Shown piece after piece: positions 1 to 12,239 of a stretch of 64,000 nucleotides of DNA (position 1 is the stretch's first letter; each line of letters opens with the position of its first letter). Made by a program: the position numbers and the translations under genes. The stretch is from Larimichthys crocea. Its lineage: Eukaryota; Chordata; Actinopteri; Sciaenidae. The stretch is from positions 11,808,908 to 11,872,907 of the forward strand of contig NC_040021.1 in NCBI RefSeq assembly GCF_000972845.2. Reading direction: 5' to 3'. The notes under the pieces were generated by a model, which did no database searches, was not told the origin of the DNA, and saw only the letters and a list, made by a program, of their open reading frames with translations.

Positions 1-3000
1 TGCATTTGTTTCATGTTATGTTTGCTCCTGAAGAGATATAACCATAATTTTTGTCACGGTGACAGTGCTGACAAATAGCAGCATGGTTCAAGTCACGAAA
101 AAGCAAATGAAACACATCACTGTCAGAACACATGTTGTGATCTGAGTGCTGGCTTTGTCACTCGTTGTCAAAATGTCACTTCATGACAGATTTCTCTCCA
201 CAGAGAGCTACAAACTAGAAATCCTTTCTTCATCATCAGACGCACTGAATCTGATAATAAACTGTACCTGTAGCTTAAATCTACTATTTGACATGATGTT
301 ATCTACAGTGAGAATAAAAACATATAGTACACTTTAAATTAAATCTAATTAAATTCATTCTTTTTTGTTTGTTTGTTTTTATAACCTGTGCTACTTTGTA
401 CATGTACTGTTTTAGTATTTTTCTGTTTTATCTCTCATGTAAAATGTCTAAGTGCTCTATAAGAAACCCAAGTAGATTTTTAGCACTTTCAAATAGCTCT
501 TTAAATAAATTTACTTTTATGTTTATTTTTGGATTATTGATTTTTCTTCTAACCCTTCTGCAATCAAAGCAGATACAAATTTAAATACAGTATAGGAAAC
601 ATCCATCAGAAGAGTTCTTTCAAGGGTCACATTAAGATAAATGGGCAAAGATGGTGGCATTTAAATTACCAATTTATTTTCCAAGGCACTGTGATACCAA
701 TAACAGAGGCTAATTAGCCTTCGTCATCGCAGCTGCCTGGTTGGCAAAGTCTCAGACAGATGTTGTAACGGAGCATGTGAAACACTCACAAGGGCAAAAA
801 TGTTTAATCATATATTTCACCTGCACTTGTTATAAGGTGAAAAGTTAAGTGTGTGGAGTTATTTTAGAGACCGTACTTTCCTCGTCTAAATATCACCTGG
901 GGTCAGCTCGTTCTTTCTGAGGACAAAGGAACTGCCACAAAATACGTGAGTTGTTTCTTATCAGAGTCTCACAGACGGCATGTCGATCCCTCCCTGTGAT
1001 GCTGGGAGTTTCAAGAAGTGCTTTATCACAGGAGCACCCACTCCCACAAAGCCTAAAGACACAAACACACACTGTGGGGCAAGCCCTCCTGTTGCCATCT
1101 GTCTTCAGTCTTAACAAGCTTGATGGGTCGTGGAGGGGTGGAGTTGACGTGCGGTGGGCAGATTTATTGTATCCTTACTCATGGGAGAAAATAGTAAAGA
1201 CCCCCCCTGCTGAGTCACAACTGAGTGAGTGACTCAAAAGAACCAATGAGGACATGTTTTTTGTACTTCTTGACTGTGCTTTCTTGTGTTAGGAAGACAC
1301 CTCCCCTCACTCCCCTTGAAAAAAAAGGTTACGATCAGTTTAAGCCATAAGGAAGAGGTGATTTATCTTTTAATTCAATATCTGAATTAAATATTTTTTA
1401 AGGAATTCAAGCTCTTGGAGTTTAAAGTGCCATAATTGGCTAGAACCTGAATTAATCATGATTAACAGGCATTTCAGTCTCCTGTCAGCAATGTAGCCTC
1501 CACCATGTGGAGGGTTAGGCGGAGCTCACCATCCCTCAAGCTCACATGTGAGCACTGATGCTCAGGCTTAGCACTCCCCCCTCCTGGCTGCAGTTAAAAT
1601 ATCAGGGCTAATTAATGTGCAACCTGCTGTGCAGCAGGTCTCCTGCTATGTTAATCACAGTGCTACGACAAATTTACACACAGGAAGCTGAAGCTTTGAT
1701 AAATGGGCCCCAGTAGACTTGGAGGCTTAAAGCTGAATAGTGAATACAATGAAGACATGATAAATATTATTATTAACACTGATGGTCACAAATATTAACA
1801 TTGTTATATAATTGCTTTAGGTTTGGCTAAAAGTACAACTTAAAAAAGTAATAAAGTAATTATAGGGAACCACTCATGATGAGATATTAAATAATCATTA
1901 AAATTCTGATGTACAGCACCACAACAATACAAACAACTTTGATTGTTACAGCAAAATATGAGAAATAAATACAAACAATGTAAGGTTCTAGGATTATAAA
2001 TGGTGATGTTTTCTAATCTTCATTTTCTTCATCTTCATAATTTGTTTCTGAGTGTAAATTAAACAGAGGTGCAAATATCATAAGTTCGTCGCGTGATTTA
2101 AAATACCCTGTCTGCATCATTCAATTTAAACAAACCAAGAGAAGATATATAAGAAACAATTTCACATCTTTGTCACTCAACTTTAAGCTGTACAGAACCT
2201 GTGCCAATCTCATGAAAATGAATCCTGACTGGCTGGGTCCTCTGTTCACTCTTTAACCTTTACCTCAGGTCACAGCAAGGATCACAGGGAGTGAGTGTAA
2301 ATATAACCAAGGCACATTTAACGTAGCAGACTGTGGACAAATCCTGCTGTACTTCCAGACAGAAAACCTCTGGAGAATGCTCATTTAAATGTCCTGTTAT
2401 ATTCTTCCACTTGCAGTTTTGTTTGATCTTAGCCAAGCAGAGGTAACAGAGTGTGCATTTCATATACTGTATGTAATCATTTATTGACATCACAATAAAA
2501 AGTATCACCCCATGTGTTGTACTTAAACCACCATAAATTCAGACTCTGCAGTGCATTAGCAAATGCGACAATGTGTTCAGTTTATCTTGTAACGCTTTAA
2601 CAGACGAGCATAAGACATGAGGGTTAACAATCCTGTTAGTGAGGTCTAAAAATACTCAAACAGCCTCCACTACTGCATAATCATTCCACTCAGTGGCCTA
2701 TCTGCTAACATGTACACATCTAAATGGCAGGTCATTATTATTTGTTTATTATTATTATAGAGTCTCTCTCTCATTCTATCATTTTATGAAGCCTCCATTT
2801 AATGTTTTTATTTATTATTTATTTATTCAGTAAAATAATTACTTACATGGTACAGACAGACTCACATCTTTCTTAATGTATCTAATAGACGACTCCATTT
2901 TTTAAATCTTAACTATGCATTAAAATACTATTCACGTTTGTAACCATGCATCCAGCATTATTCTGAAAATTATCTCTGTGTAAATAAGATCCTCTTTTAA

Positions 3001-3129
3001 AACATCTCTGCTACTGAGCACACATCTAAATAATTGAGAAACAATAACAATGGCTATATTTCTGCAATATAAAACATTCATTCATTGTCACGTATTCGTT
3101 AGGTAAAATAATGAAGAGAAGATGCGTGT
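1..3129. other. Intergenic, no gene recognised
   Basis: AT-rich sequence with many stops in all frames; the few short open frames show no recognisable domain, codon bias or splice context. I see no RNA gene or clear transposon in it. It may hold regulatory DNA for sox7, whose 3' end faces this side, but no specific site is supported. Confidence 0.6.
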
Positions 3130-3216
3130 GTCAGAAGTGGGTTTCGAACCGACACCCCCAGATGAGCCGGAGACCTGAGCGCGCAGCCGCGCCTTGGAGC
3201 GCTTTACCATCCTGAC
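3130..3216 (-). tRNA. tRNA-Leu(CAG)-like gene, probably degenerate
   Basis: Read on the minus strand, the acceptor stem GTCAGGA pairs with TTCTGAC at the 3' end. An A-box-like TGGTAAAGCG is followed by a loop with the CAG anticodon (CTCAGGT), a long variable region as in class II tRNAs, and a perfect B box GGTTCGAAACC. This pattern and the acceptor stem match vertebrate tRNA-Leu(CAG). Against a working gene, the D stem has lost its usual GCC/GGC pairing, the anticodon stem pairs poorly, the T stem has one mismatch, and the length (87 nt) exceeds the usual 82-84. A TTTT run about 25 bases downstream could end transcription. It is either a diverged tRNA-Leu or the head of a tRNA-derived repeat. 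Confidence 0.5.
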
Positions 3217-5654
3217 AAGTGCGCATACCTGGTGCGCAGAAGCACAGGGAAGACCGTGAGTGTGGCGCCTCCTTTGCAGTCCAGCCCATGGTGATGTTCG
3301 GGGTGCGGTTCCTCTCAGGGCCACTAGATGCTAACTCCCAGAAAACGGCATCAAATACATGAAAGATATCAACGTCTCTACTGAAATGAAGCCCATAGTC
3401 AGGTTTGCAGCTTTCATGTTTAGTCCCTTGTGTTTTCTCGCCAGCTCTGCTGCACACTTGCCACTGTTGTGAATGGCACAAACTAAAACCAAATGATTTG
3501 CTTTAGATTGGTTCAAAAATCAATTTTCAGCTGTAAGCCTCATTTACTAGCAGTCACACAATTAACACGAGTAATTAAGACGTTATAAAAGTTACTTTTG
3601 AGCAAAGTTACAGCGACATAGCTGGAAATATTTTGCAGAAACACTAGACAAAAAAACCACACATGATTTTTTTTAAATTCTCTTTATAATGTGCTGATTA
3701 ATTAATGGCATTGATTGCACACAGCTGGAGTCAAATACGTGTATAATTGCATCAAAATGAGAGATGATTTAAGCACATTGATGGTGGTTTTAGGTTCATT
3801 TAACAGTGTAGCCTACATATCCCATGTTAATGTGTAATTTATATGTTTGAGAGACACTCTTGCCTGTAGAATTAATATCCCACACCTAAGCAGAAATTGG
3901 TCAGTTTATAAATGGCATAAGTTAGTCCATAAGGTCATGGGCTATTGTAATTAATGAGTTTTTATAGATTCTTAGTTCCAAACCACCTTGGGAAATACGG
4001 TAAAAGACCTGTGAAAGTGCCAACTCTGTAATATTTTGCATAAGCAGAATTTACAATGCTATAGAGTCAACTCTCACAGTGTACGGTGTGTGCTTAACGG
4101 AGCTGTGATTCAAGAAAATTACTTGATATAACCCACCTGTGATGCAGAAATACTGCAGCCTATGTATTATCAATCTATATTTGAATGTTAGTATTTTGAA
4201 TATGGTAGCTGCTGGGTGGAAAATGAAAATACTCACACTGTAAATTGAAAGTAATGGTCACTCAGTCCAGTGTTTATGCTCCCACTTATAGGACACAGTG
4301 CATACGTGACTGCAGCTGCTTGATTTGCTTATCAGAACTTTCAGCTATCATTGCTCTTAAGTATTCCGCCATCTGTAATAAACATAGACCTATCCAGCTC
4401 ATATCCTGTTTTGAACCTGTCAACATGGCACTTTAGTTGAAGTGTCTAAACTCTGGGGACAGCTGTGTGAGTCATTTCCATGTGTTGCGTTTTTGATGTT
4501 GAATCTTTAAGGAAATGGGGCTGAGCATCCAGCAGGAAGGGATTCCTTCAAGCTCAGACATCAACAACATCCCGAATATTACACCCATAACGTAAGGCTG
4601 GAGGAATGGGAGTGAGCATGGAAATGATACCAGCCTGACCCATTGCCAAGGTCAGTCGGGAGCGTTGTTACCCAGAAATTCTGAGTGTAAACAGCACACA
4701 TCAAGGCAACGGAAATGCTGTGTGTCATGAATGACGTACGTCTTTTCTGAATAAGCACTAGTAAATGAGATGTGTTGTTCCTGTATGTAGGAGCTTGTAT
4801 TGCTGATCAGTCATCTTACATGACTCTTACACACCTGGAGTTTTCAAGCCTGTGGGTGATGGAGAGTAAATTAGAATTCCAAATATGGGCAAAAAGCCTT
4901 TGTGAGTATAGTACTGTACTGATGTATATTATGAATATTAATAAATATTGGTTAAGGGTTCAATTTATTACACATCTGTTATTTCATAACCTATTAATTG
5001 TTTTCACAGGTTTTCTACTGAGATTACGTTAAAAAAAAAGCATTTTTGTGATTTCCGAGTGCAATATCAATGTTGGAAAATATGGACAGCTGTACACATG
5101 CATTTGTTATGATTATAGTATATTATTTATGGTAACACAGCAACACAAAACAGCATGCCAGCTGATATTACTTACTAGTCCAACAGCAAAAAGCCCAGCT
5201 TGGCGTCTGTCTTTCAGATTTTTATTACACAAAGATCTAAAAGTCGGTTCCAGATTTACTTATTACTCCTGTGCAGCCTTCCTTTTGCTTGGTCACTCTT
5301 TTTCTCTTCTCAGCTTCCCTTTTCCTCTTTGGCCTCTTCAGCCAAAAACCTCCTCTTCCCTGCAGTCCAAAACACCTGTGGTACAAACACAAACGCTACC
5401 CCAGTGCTCTGAGCTCACAGTCAGAGTTACCTGACTAATAACCTGAGCTAAAAACAGCAGCTAAGTTATTTTACTGTTCATTAGTAAGCTCCGTGAATCA
5501 CAGAGAGTTGATCACCTAGAGGACATCATAGGGTTGATCCGGTTTCAATAGTTGGTGGTGAACTTGTGAAGTACAAAAAAGAGTTCATTAACAGAGTAAA
5601 ACATTTTTGTGGAATTTCACAATACATAGCAGAAATGTTCCATTATTATATGTG
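3217..5654. other. Intergenic, no gene recognised
   Basis: AT-rich non-coding sequence. Short open frames (for example a 128-codon one on the plus strand near 5,050-5,430) have no recognisable domain and no supporting splice signals. Nothing else is supported. Confidence 0.5.
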
Positions 5655-5835
5655 AAATATTCTGAATTTATTTGGGCTCATAAAAGTTGTAAAGTAAAGA
5701 AGGTTGTAGGTTCGATTCCCGGCTCCCCCATTTCAGTCTAAATGTTCTCGAGTATCTACTAAGCATCAAATTGCTCCCAATGGTTTTGACGATGACGTGT
5801 GAATAACTCACTTGAATGTGCTGAATGTTAACATG
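5655..5835 (+). mobile_element. tRNA-derived SINE remnant
   Basis: An intact Pol III B box with flanks (GGTTCGATTCCCGGCTCCCC near 5,710-5,729) is followed by a body with AAATTGCTCCCAATGG, a GTGTGAAT block and TTGAATGTGCTGAATGT. These pieces match, in order, the body of tRNA-headed SINE-like repeats common in teleost genomes. The A-box half is badly decayed. Boundaries are approximate. A LINE 3' end follows directly and may have supplied the tail. Confidence 0.45.
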
Positions 5836-5879
5836 CAGGGCTGCAACAAACAAAGTACTAGGACAGCATTTTGTGCTTT

Positions 5880-6150
5880 CTAAATGAATGGTGGAACATG
5901 CTACCAGTCCCTACCAGAGCAGGGGTGTCCCTCTCTACCTTTAAAAAACTCGTGAAGACCCAGCTCTGCAGAGAGTACCTCCTCTTCTAACACTACCAAC
6001 AACTGGACATGCTACATCTATCCCCCTCTAGATCTGTCACTTGATTCTGTGTAAGTAGTACTCTGACATGTATTTGTTGTACTGTAGCTTGATTGTTTCC
6101 CTTTTTTGATTTGGAAAAAAGCAGCAGCTAAATGACTAAATCCATTGTAA
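5880..6150 (+). mobile_element. LINE 3' end (ORF2 C-terminus plus 3' UTR)
   Basis: From about 5,886 the plus strand reads as the typical end of a non-LTR retrotransposon ORF2: a tryptophan-rich WWNMLP segment, then VSLSTFKKLVKTQLC and a stop near 5,990. The STFKK.LKT.L pattern is characteristic of the last residues of L2/CR1-type fish LINEs. The 3' UTR ends in a GCAGCTAAATGACTAAAT tail like those of such elements. The rest of the element is absent, so this is a dead 5'-truncated copy. The clade is inferred from the tail and could be wrong. Confidence 0.6.
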
Positions 6151-7559
6151 AATCTCAACTAGTTGATGGACATGTACAAGAACAGGGCTTCTTCACTCAA
6201 CTGGAGAAGGCTTTCCACTGTTTCACTCATCACTGTCTGTAGTAGAGCTACTAGCCAAGTCCCAACACAGGTACTACACTAAATCCTATATACTGATACT
6301 GTTGTTAATATTTGTAAAAAAATATATATATTAAGCAAATTTTAGCGATTTTGTAGTGTAATTAATGATTGATTATATATTTTGTGAGAGTCTTGCCAGA
6401 ATTTGATTTTAAGTCATCTTATTGATTGACAAAGACATGATTGATGTATTAAGGACTTTCCTTTCTATTGTTACATACAGTATTTGGTCAGCCAACAATA
6501 TGTAATGCAGATATATTTCACTGTAGGACAAAAAGTTATATAACTAAATTAAGCTTCACAATTTGATATAACCGTTATATTGTATTCACCCTATTTATGA
6601 TGATGAAATGTTTCAAACTCATTGGCTCGCTCACGTGTCTCACAGGCTGTCATGAGGCAGCTTGGTAGTTTGCTTTGTCTAACCTCCACGGTAGCTGTTA
6701 AAAGGGGCTCTCTCACACCGCTGAGCTTATAACGTCACTCATCTAAATCATTAGTGTGTCTGCTTTTCAGGATGCACGCTGAGTAAACTATGTTGGTGGA
6801 AGATGACTGGGCCAGACCCACGATGGAAGTATGTGGGCACACTAAAATGGAAAAGATGGGGTGTGACTTAAGATCAAAGAGAAATGTCCAAATTCAGTTC
6901 ATGTCTGGACGTGGTATATGCTGATATTTTTAAACGAATTTAGAAAGATTAGATAGCAACATCTCAAAAGACGACCACTTTTAAGCTTTAGAAACTATTC
7001 AGCAATTAGCCATATCTTTCCTGGTTTAACCGCATGTCTCAGATTAAACATAGTTGTCAGAAAAATGAAAACATTGCATGATATATCATAATTAAAAACA
7101 TCAATCAGGACGTAATTCTCTCTTCTAGTTATTCCCACAATACGACATCACGCATGGAACAGATAAGGATGTTCTATCTCTTAAATGGAACAACCACATT
7201 GCAATTAGGAAGCACAATAGGAACATCCTCCTCCACATTGAGGTGAAGAGTTACACCACCCCAGGGAGAATCTGCAGCAGTCAAAAACAAGCCAGATAGC
7301 GCTGCAGCATACGTAGACCAGGGTAAGCCATACTATTAGAAAGAGAGAGAGAGACCAATGCAGGCCAGGCTGTAAAAATAGGACATGCACTGCAATTTTG
7401 CATCACTTGTTTTAAAAAGTAATAAATCTGTGCTCATATTGTTCTCTTTATTTTAAAATGCTGTTTCTGCTTTGAGTAAAACATTTAATGCAAAACTAGG
7501 AAGCGCTTATTAAAGTCGGGAGTTTACTGAAATGCACATAGTTTTGGAAGTGTGCACAT
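6151..7559. other. Intergenic, nothing recognised
   Basis: AT-rich DNA with no open frame above about 60 codons and no structure that I can name. Confidence 0.5.
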
Positions 7560-8080
7560 TTCTCAATCCTTTTTTTTTTTTTTTGTACATTCTGCAGTAA
7601 AGCCTGTGCCGATTTTGGTAATCAGGCCGTGCTTATGGGTAAATGGAAATCTAGCCTTCTCCCTCCCTGCGTTGGCAGCCATGTGCTGGCCTCCCTCTGT
7701 GCTTTTGCTGGTCGCCTGTATCTGCTTAGAACAGGTGCCGGATCCCGTTCAGCTGCAGCATTCACAGCACAGGTACGGGTGGGAGGCCCTTGGCTGCTCG
7801 TACAGTCCCCCAAGTTTTCCAGGGGTCCCCATCTGTGTCCCTGCACATCCTCTGCCACATGGCACCTGTCCCTCGACGAGTCTGGTCCATTCTTCGTCCG
7901 GCGACGTACACGCCTGCCTGCCGCCCCACACTCTGCCTGTTGTTGAGCCACAATGAGATGAAGAATAGCTGCACCCATAATCCCTTGCTGTGGAGATGTG
8001 TGTGTATGTTTTCTTCTTTTCCTCCTTTGGCCAGATTTAGGGCCAAGTACAAATTGTAAACAGGTTATTATGCTGCTGTA
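7560..8080. other. GC-richer island, function unknown
   Basis: This block of about 500 bp is clearly richer in G+C than its flanks. Several frames on both strands stay open at once (up to 154 codons on the minus strand, 134 on the plus), which reflects base composition rather than a gene. None of the translations has a domain that I recognise. It could be a regulatory element, a non-coding exon or an old repeat. Confidence 0.25.
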
Positions 8081-9801
8081 ACACACTCCAACTGGAAATG
8101 CACTCCGACAACATTTAGTATTTACTGATGTAAGTGTGTCTTTATCCGTTGCACAGAGTAGTATAATTTGGTGTAAAGTTCACTGCATTTACTGTGATGA
8201 GGATGTTGTAATTGGTTTTGTTGTTTTCTATTTGCAAGGCTTAACAGGACACAATTATTCTCCCAGAATCACTTGGAATGCTAACTTTGCTTCATGCAAA
8301 TATAATGCAAATAATTACTTGTGATACATGCAGCTGCATATATTAGATTTTATAATTGTAGAGTAAGCAATATGCTGTTTGCATACACAAAGCTCATACC
8401 ACAACATACGGCATCTATAGTAGGTATATGTAGGTTTAAAGGGCATCAGTGTCTCAGACATTGATATGCCTTTGACACGTAGTGCAAATTAGCCACTTCC
8501 TCTTGACCTACAGTTAATACGCAAAGAACGTCATATAGCCCAAATGTTCGACCTCTAAATGTGACGTGACTGGACGCTCCCTCGCCGGCTACACAATGGA
8601 CGCTAGACCAACCAGACAGTCAGCCTCCTCCGTACCTCCGGAGGACACGATATTTAAAGTGATCACTGCTCACCTCGGGTCCCAGCAGATGGATAATACT
8701 TTACACAGCTGTGTGAGCTCGGCACCCCATCTACACACACTGAGCCTTACGTTGTTACCTTGACAGTTGGTGTTGAGTTAGACTGCAGAGTTGTTTGTTT
8801 GCCCAGGGAAGTGACATGACGGCAGAGGAGGAAATAGGAAACATAACAGACTACCTGACAGACTCATTCCACAGGCTTGACCTGAGACTGGAACTGAGCC
8901 AGTCAGCAATCAGAGAGAAATAACAAGAGGAGACTCTTTTGTTTGTTCAGCCTCTATCCTTATAATTGGAAATATTGTAAATCTTGTGAAAATATGTGAA
9001 AAATTCAAATTAAAGTCAAATTAAAGTGATTATACAATATTGGTCTCAAGTGGCTATGTGTGTACGAAGTGTAAAGTTCAGTTCACTACAGCGTCATGCT
9101 AGTGTTTGTTGACGCATTATTTTCTCTTTCCTCTCTTGTTGATTTATTGCCGCTGAAACAGCGGCGATGACTGTCACTGGTTTTCAGCAGAAGGCTTTGA
9201 CTAAAGGTTACCATGACGATGAGTCAACTTCTAGGGAGGAAAAGATTAGCACCAACAAGCTGAGTGTTTTGCCCTCACTTCCCGAAAAAACCTAAAAGTC
9301 ACAGGATCAACAATTCTGTGTAAATACTTCCATAGAGTTCCTTTGTATGTTGTGCAGGAGGTATGTTGAGAGAGATATGTGTGAGATATGAACTATATTA
9401 GATATTAGACACCAAATGTTGTTTATTTATCACTGCAGAGACATCTTGCATGCTGATCACATTTTAAAAGCAGCAGCACCATGATAAATTTTTTTTTATA
9501 TATTTGACTGCATTTGCTGTCCAGTGAAAACCATCTATTTCCAATTTTGGAGATTTTAAATTTTGCAAATAAATGTAAAAACTAAGTGTTCCCTCACAAT
9601 AAAAAAAAAAAACATTAAAAAAACAACAACATTGGATTATCTGAGAATCCATCTTGCTCCTCTATTTATCCCTTGCCTATATTGGAGTTGTTTAGAGGTG
9701 AAATAATATTAGAATATCAAAGCATATGGGAATAATATGATATAATGATGAAAACACTGCTTTATTCTATAATATATACTGAAGTACTTGTGTGTAGTAG
9801 T
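8081..9801. other. Intergenic, nothing recognised
   Basis: Non-coding, AT-rich, without recognisable genes or repeats apart from short A/T runs (for example near 9,600). Confidence 0.45.
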
Positions 9802-10164
9802 CTAATGTGATGCTTTGACGCTTGAGTCGATGTCCTTGTCCGTGCTACAGTGTCCTACCCTGAGGTGGTGGATGTGATTGTTGAGACATTGCAGGGCGTC
9901 TTTACCAAGGGAGTCTGCAGCAGCACCCCGAGCTGACCCTGACAACTCTGCGGTTGACACCGCACCAAAGACTACTTTCTCACCCCGTATGCCTGGGGCA
10001 CCACCCGTCCAAAATATGGTCGCACTCAAATGGACCCTCCGCAGAGTTTTGAACCCCTGCAGGCACAAAGGGTAATGATCTAACCCCGAAGAAATGAGCA
10101 CAACGTCGGCCAGCTGCAAACACTGGTATTTGATGAATGTTGTCATTCGGGTCAGTTTAATCAC
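9802..10164 (-). other. Unrecognised open island, possible gene or repeat remnant
   Basis: The minus strand has a 120-codon open frame with fairly normal composition, including a segment reading GAPGIRGEKVVFGAVSTAEL. I do not recognise the family. No splice signals, promoter or poly(A) signal assign it to a gene. A plus-strand frame in the same interval is also open. It could be a decayed exon, a piece of an unknown repeat or chance in a GC-richer patch. Confidence 0.2.
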
Positions 10165-11034
10165 ATTGGCAGCGAGGTGTTGTCAAAAGCACACAATCGT
10201 GGTTGAATCTGGGTACAGAGAACGGTCATGTTTTGGTACACGTGTCCACCACAAGTGTTGTTTTCTGGTTTCGGATTAAGAAACCCGCTCATAGCTGTGT
10301 GTGTTGTTGGTGTGTTTGTGGTGAAGGTACGACAGGCCAGGTTGACAAAGCTTCTCCTGAAAAATGGTGGTTGAGTAAAGACGGGTAAGTAAGATGCTAA
10401 TCAGCACGGCAGTGTTTCCTTCTGCTGAACAGCGGGTTCCCTTCCCTCTCTCTGGCTCTTTAATGCAGGGCCCAGGCAGGCCCAAACATCCTGACGGAGA
10501 GAGGCTTTTCCCTTATCAGTCAGGAAACACCGCTCCTCCGCCACATCCTCTTTACAAGAAGCACGACTCAACCGTTCCCAAAAAATGCAGGAAGACCAGC
10601 CAGACTCCAGGATTTGTCAAAAGCCCCCTGAATTCCTTTTATCGAAAAAGAAAAAATTCAAGAGAACAGAGAGGGTGAGAAGGGAGGAGTGGAGAGGAGA
10701 GGGGGGGAGAGAGAGAAAAATGAGGAGAGTGTAAAACAGTCAACGAGGCCCTGGGATTTATTTTTTTATTTATTTTGCACAGATTACCAAAGGTCTGCAT
10801 CAGCAAGATAGAACATGGGGTGAGGGGGTGGGGGGTGGAAGGAGGGTCCAGAGTGCCTAAGAATGGCACCCAGAATAAGACTCCGGGAAAACAAAAGGAC
10901 GGTGGGTATGGAGGCAGGTGGTGACGGCTGTGCCTGTTTTACACTAATCCTCTGAACCGGGATGAAATGAAAGCGAGAGGAGACGGATGTAGAAGGATGA
11001 TGTGATGGAGGGTGGAAAAAGCAAGCAGGGAAGT

Positions 11035-11118
11035 GGGTGTCAGGATCGGCCACTTGCAGTACAAGAGCAAGACAGAGGGTGTCAGGATCGGCCACTTGCA
11101 GTACAAGAGCAAGACAGA
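11035..11118. repeat. Perfect 42-bp tandem duplication (two copies)
   Basis: A 42-bp unit starting GGGTGTCAGGATCGG is present twice with no mismatch (11,035-11,076 and 11,077-11,118). The length is a multiple of three, so a 14-residue repeat appears in the chance open frame across it. No gene is supported here. Confidence 0.9.
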
Positions 11119-11169
11119 GCGCAGAATAAGAGAATATGTGATATGACACTGAATTCAAGATGGACAAGT

Positions 11170-11171
<2 letters not shown>

Positions 11172-11214
<43 letters not shown>
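11172..11214. repeat. (CA)n microsatellite
   Basis: About 21 uninterrupted CA units. Confidence 0.95.
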
Positions 11215-11216
<2 letters not shown>

Positions 11217-11507
11217 CTTTATCCCCAATTCTGTGTGGAAAATAACTACTAAGCATTTTCTTTTATTGTTTTTATTCAACAATTATATTGTATATTATGT
11301 TATATTGATTATATAAATCAGGTGCTATGTATATGTATCGATGCATCTGGGAAACGTGTTTCATCTGCTACTGCACAATGCCTTTTAAGTGTATCAGTTA
11401 TTATCAATATCTAGTTGTGATAATAATCAAAAGTCATGGTTCTGTCGTGGTATGTTGTCTGTGGGCGCATTCTCCAAGTAGCGACTGCATTTATATAAAA
11501 ATTGAAC

Positions 11508-11513
11508 TTTATT
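11508..11513 (-). terminator. Possible poly(A) signal of sox7
   Basis: AATAAA on the minus strand about 730 bases past the sox7 stop codon. It would give a 3' UTR of about 0.75 kb. Another AATAAA lies near 11,263-11,268, so the site in use is uncertain. Confidence 0.3.
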
Positions 11514-12239
11514 TTAAATTATTGTCTTTCACAAACCTAAATCAGCATACATTATTATTTTTCATCATAGAGGTTATGATTATATATTATTAAGTACTTG
11601 AGAAGAAGTATAAACGCCTTTTTTCTTCATTATACACCGTTTGTTAAATTGCATAAGAAATTTCCAACTAAAACCTCATTCAATTACAACTACTGAGGTA
11701 AGACTCCCAAACTAATGAGAGTGAGAACATATAATACAAACATTCGAATGGAAAGCGTCGATAATAGCATTACAGTTAGCATTTATGCGAAACATCAAAG
11801 GACTTAAATTAGCTTCTAAAGAGCATCTGTACATGCCGCAGTGGCAACAGTAACTGGTGACATTTACAAGTGGACGACAAGTCTTTTACGATTGTTCTTC
11901 TGGTTTAGAAATTTCATGACAACTGGAGGTGGCATACTATAGTAGTTTGTGTCTGCATCCCTGAGTTGTCCATCTCCATTTCTTCATATTCCTCCAATTG
12001 CTCTTTGTTCTTTCCTGGGCTCCAGACAATCATATTGCTCAATAATCAGTTTCGGTTTTAATCATGGTGGGAGGAAGATACTCATAGATGCTAATACGAG
12101 ATTTGAAATTACAGACGAGAGCAGAGAAAGCTTTCCCTTACTAGCACCCAAGTGTAACATCGTCCCGAATGTCTTCACCCATTTTAAACCTTGTAGTGTC
12201 TCTGATCAGTCACAAGTGCAATGGGTGCCGTGACCAAGC

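Noticed and set aside
10784..11212. 142-codon minus-strand frame with Cys-Val repeat start
   Set aside because: The start is a translated CA microsatellite and the middle is the 42-bp duplication; no domain.
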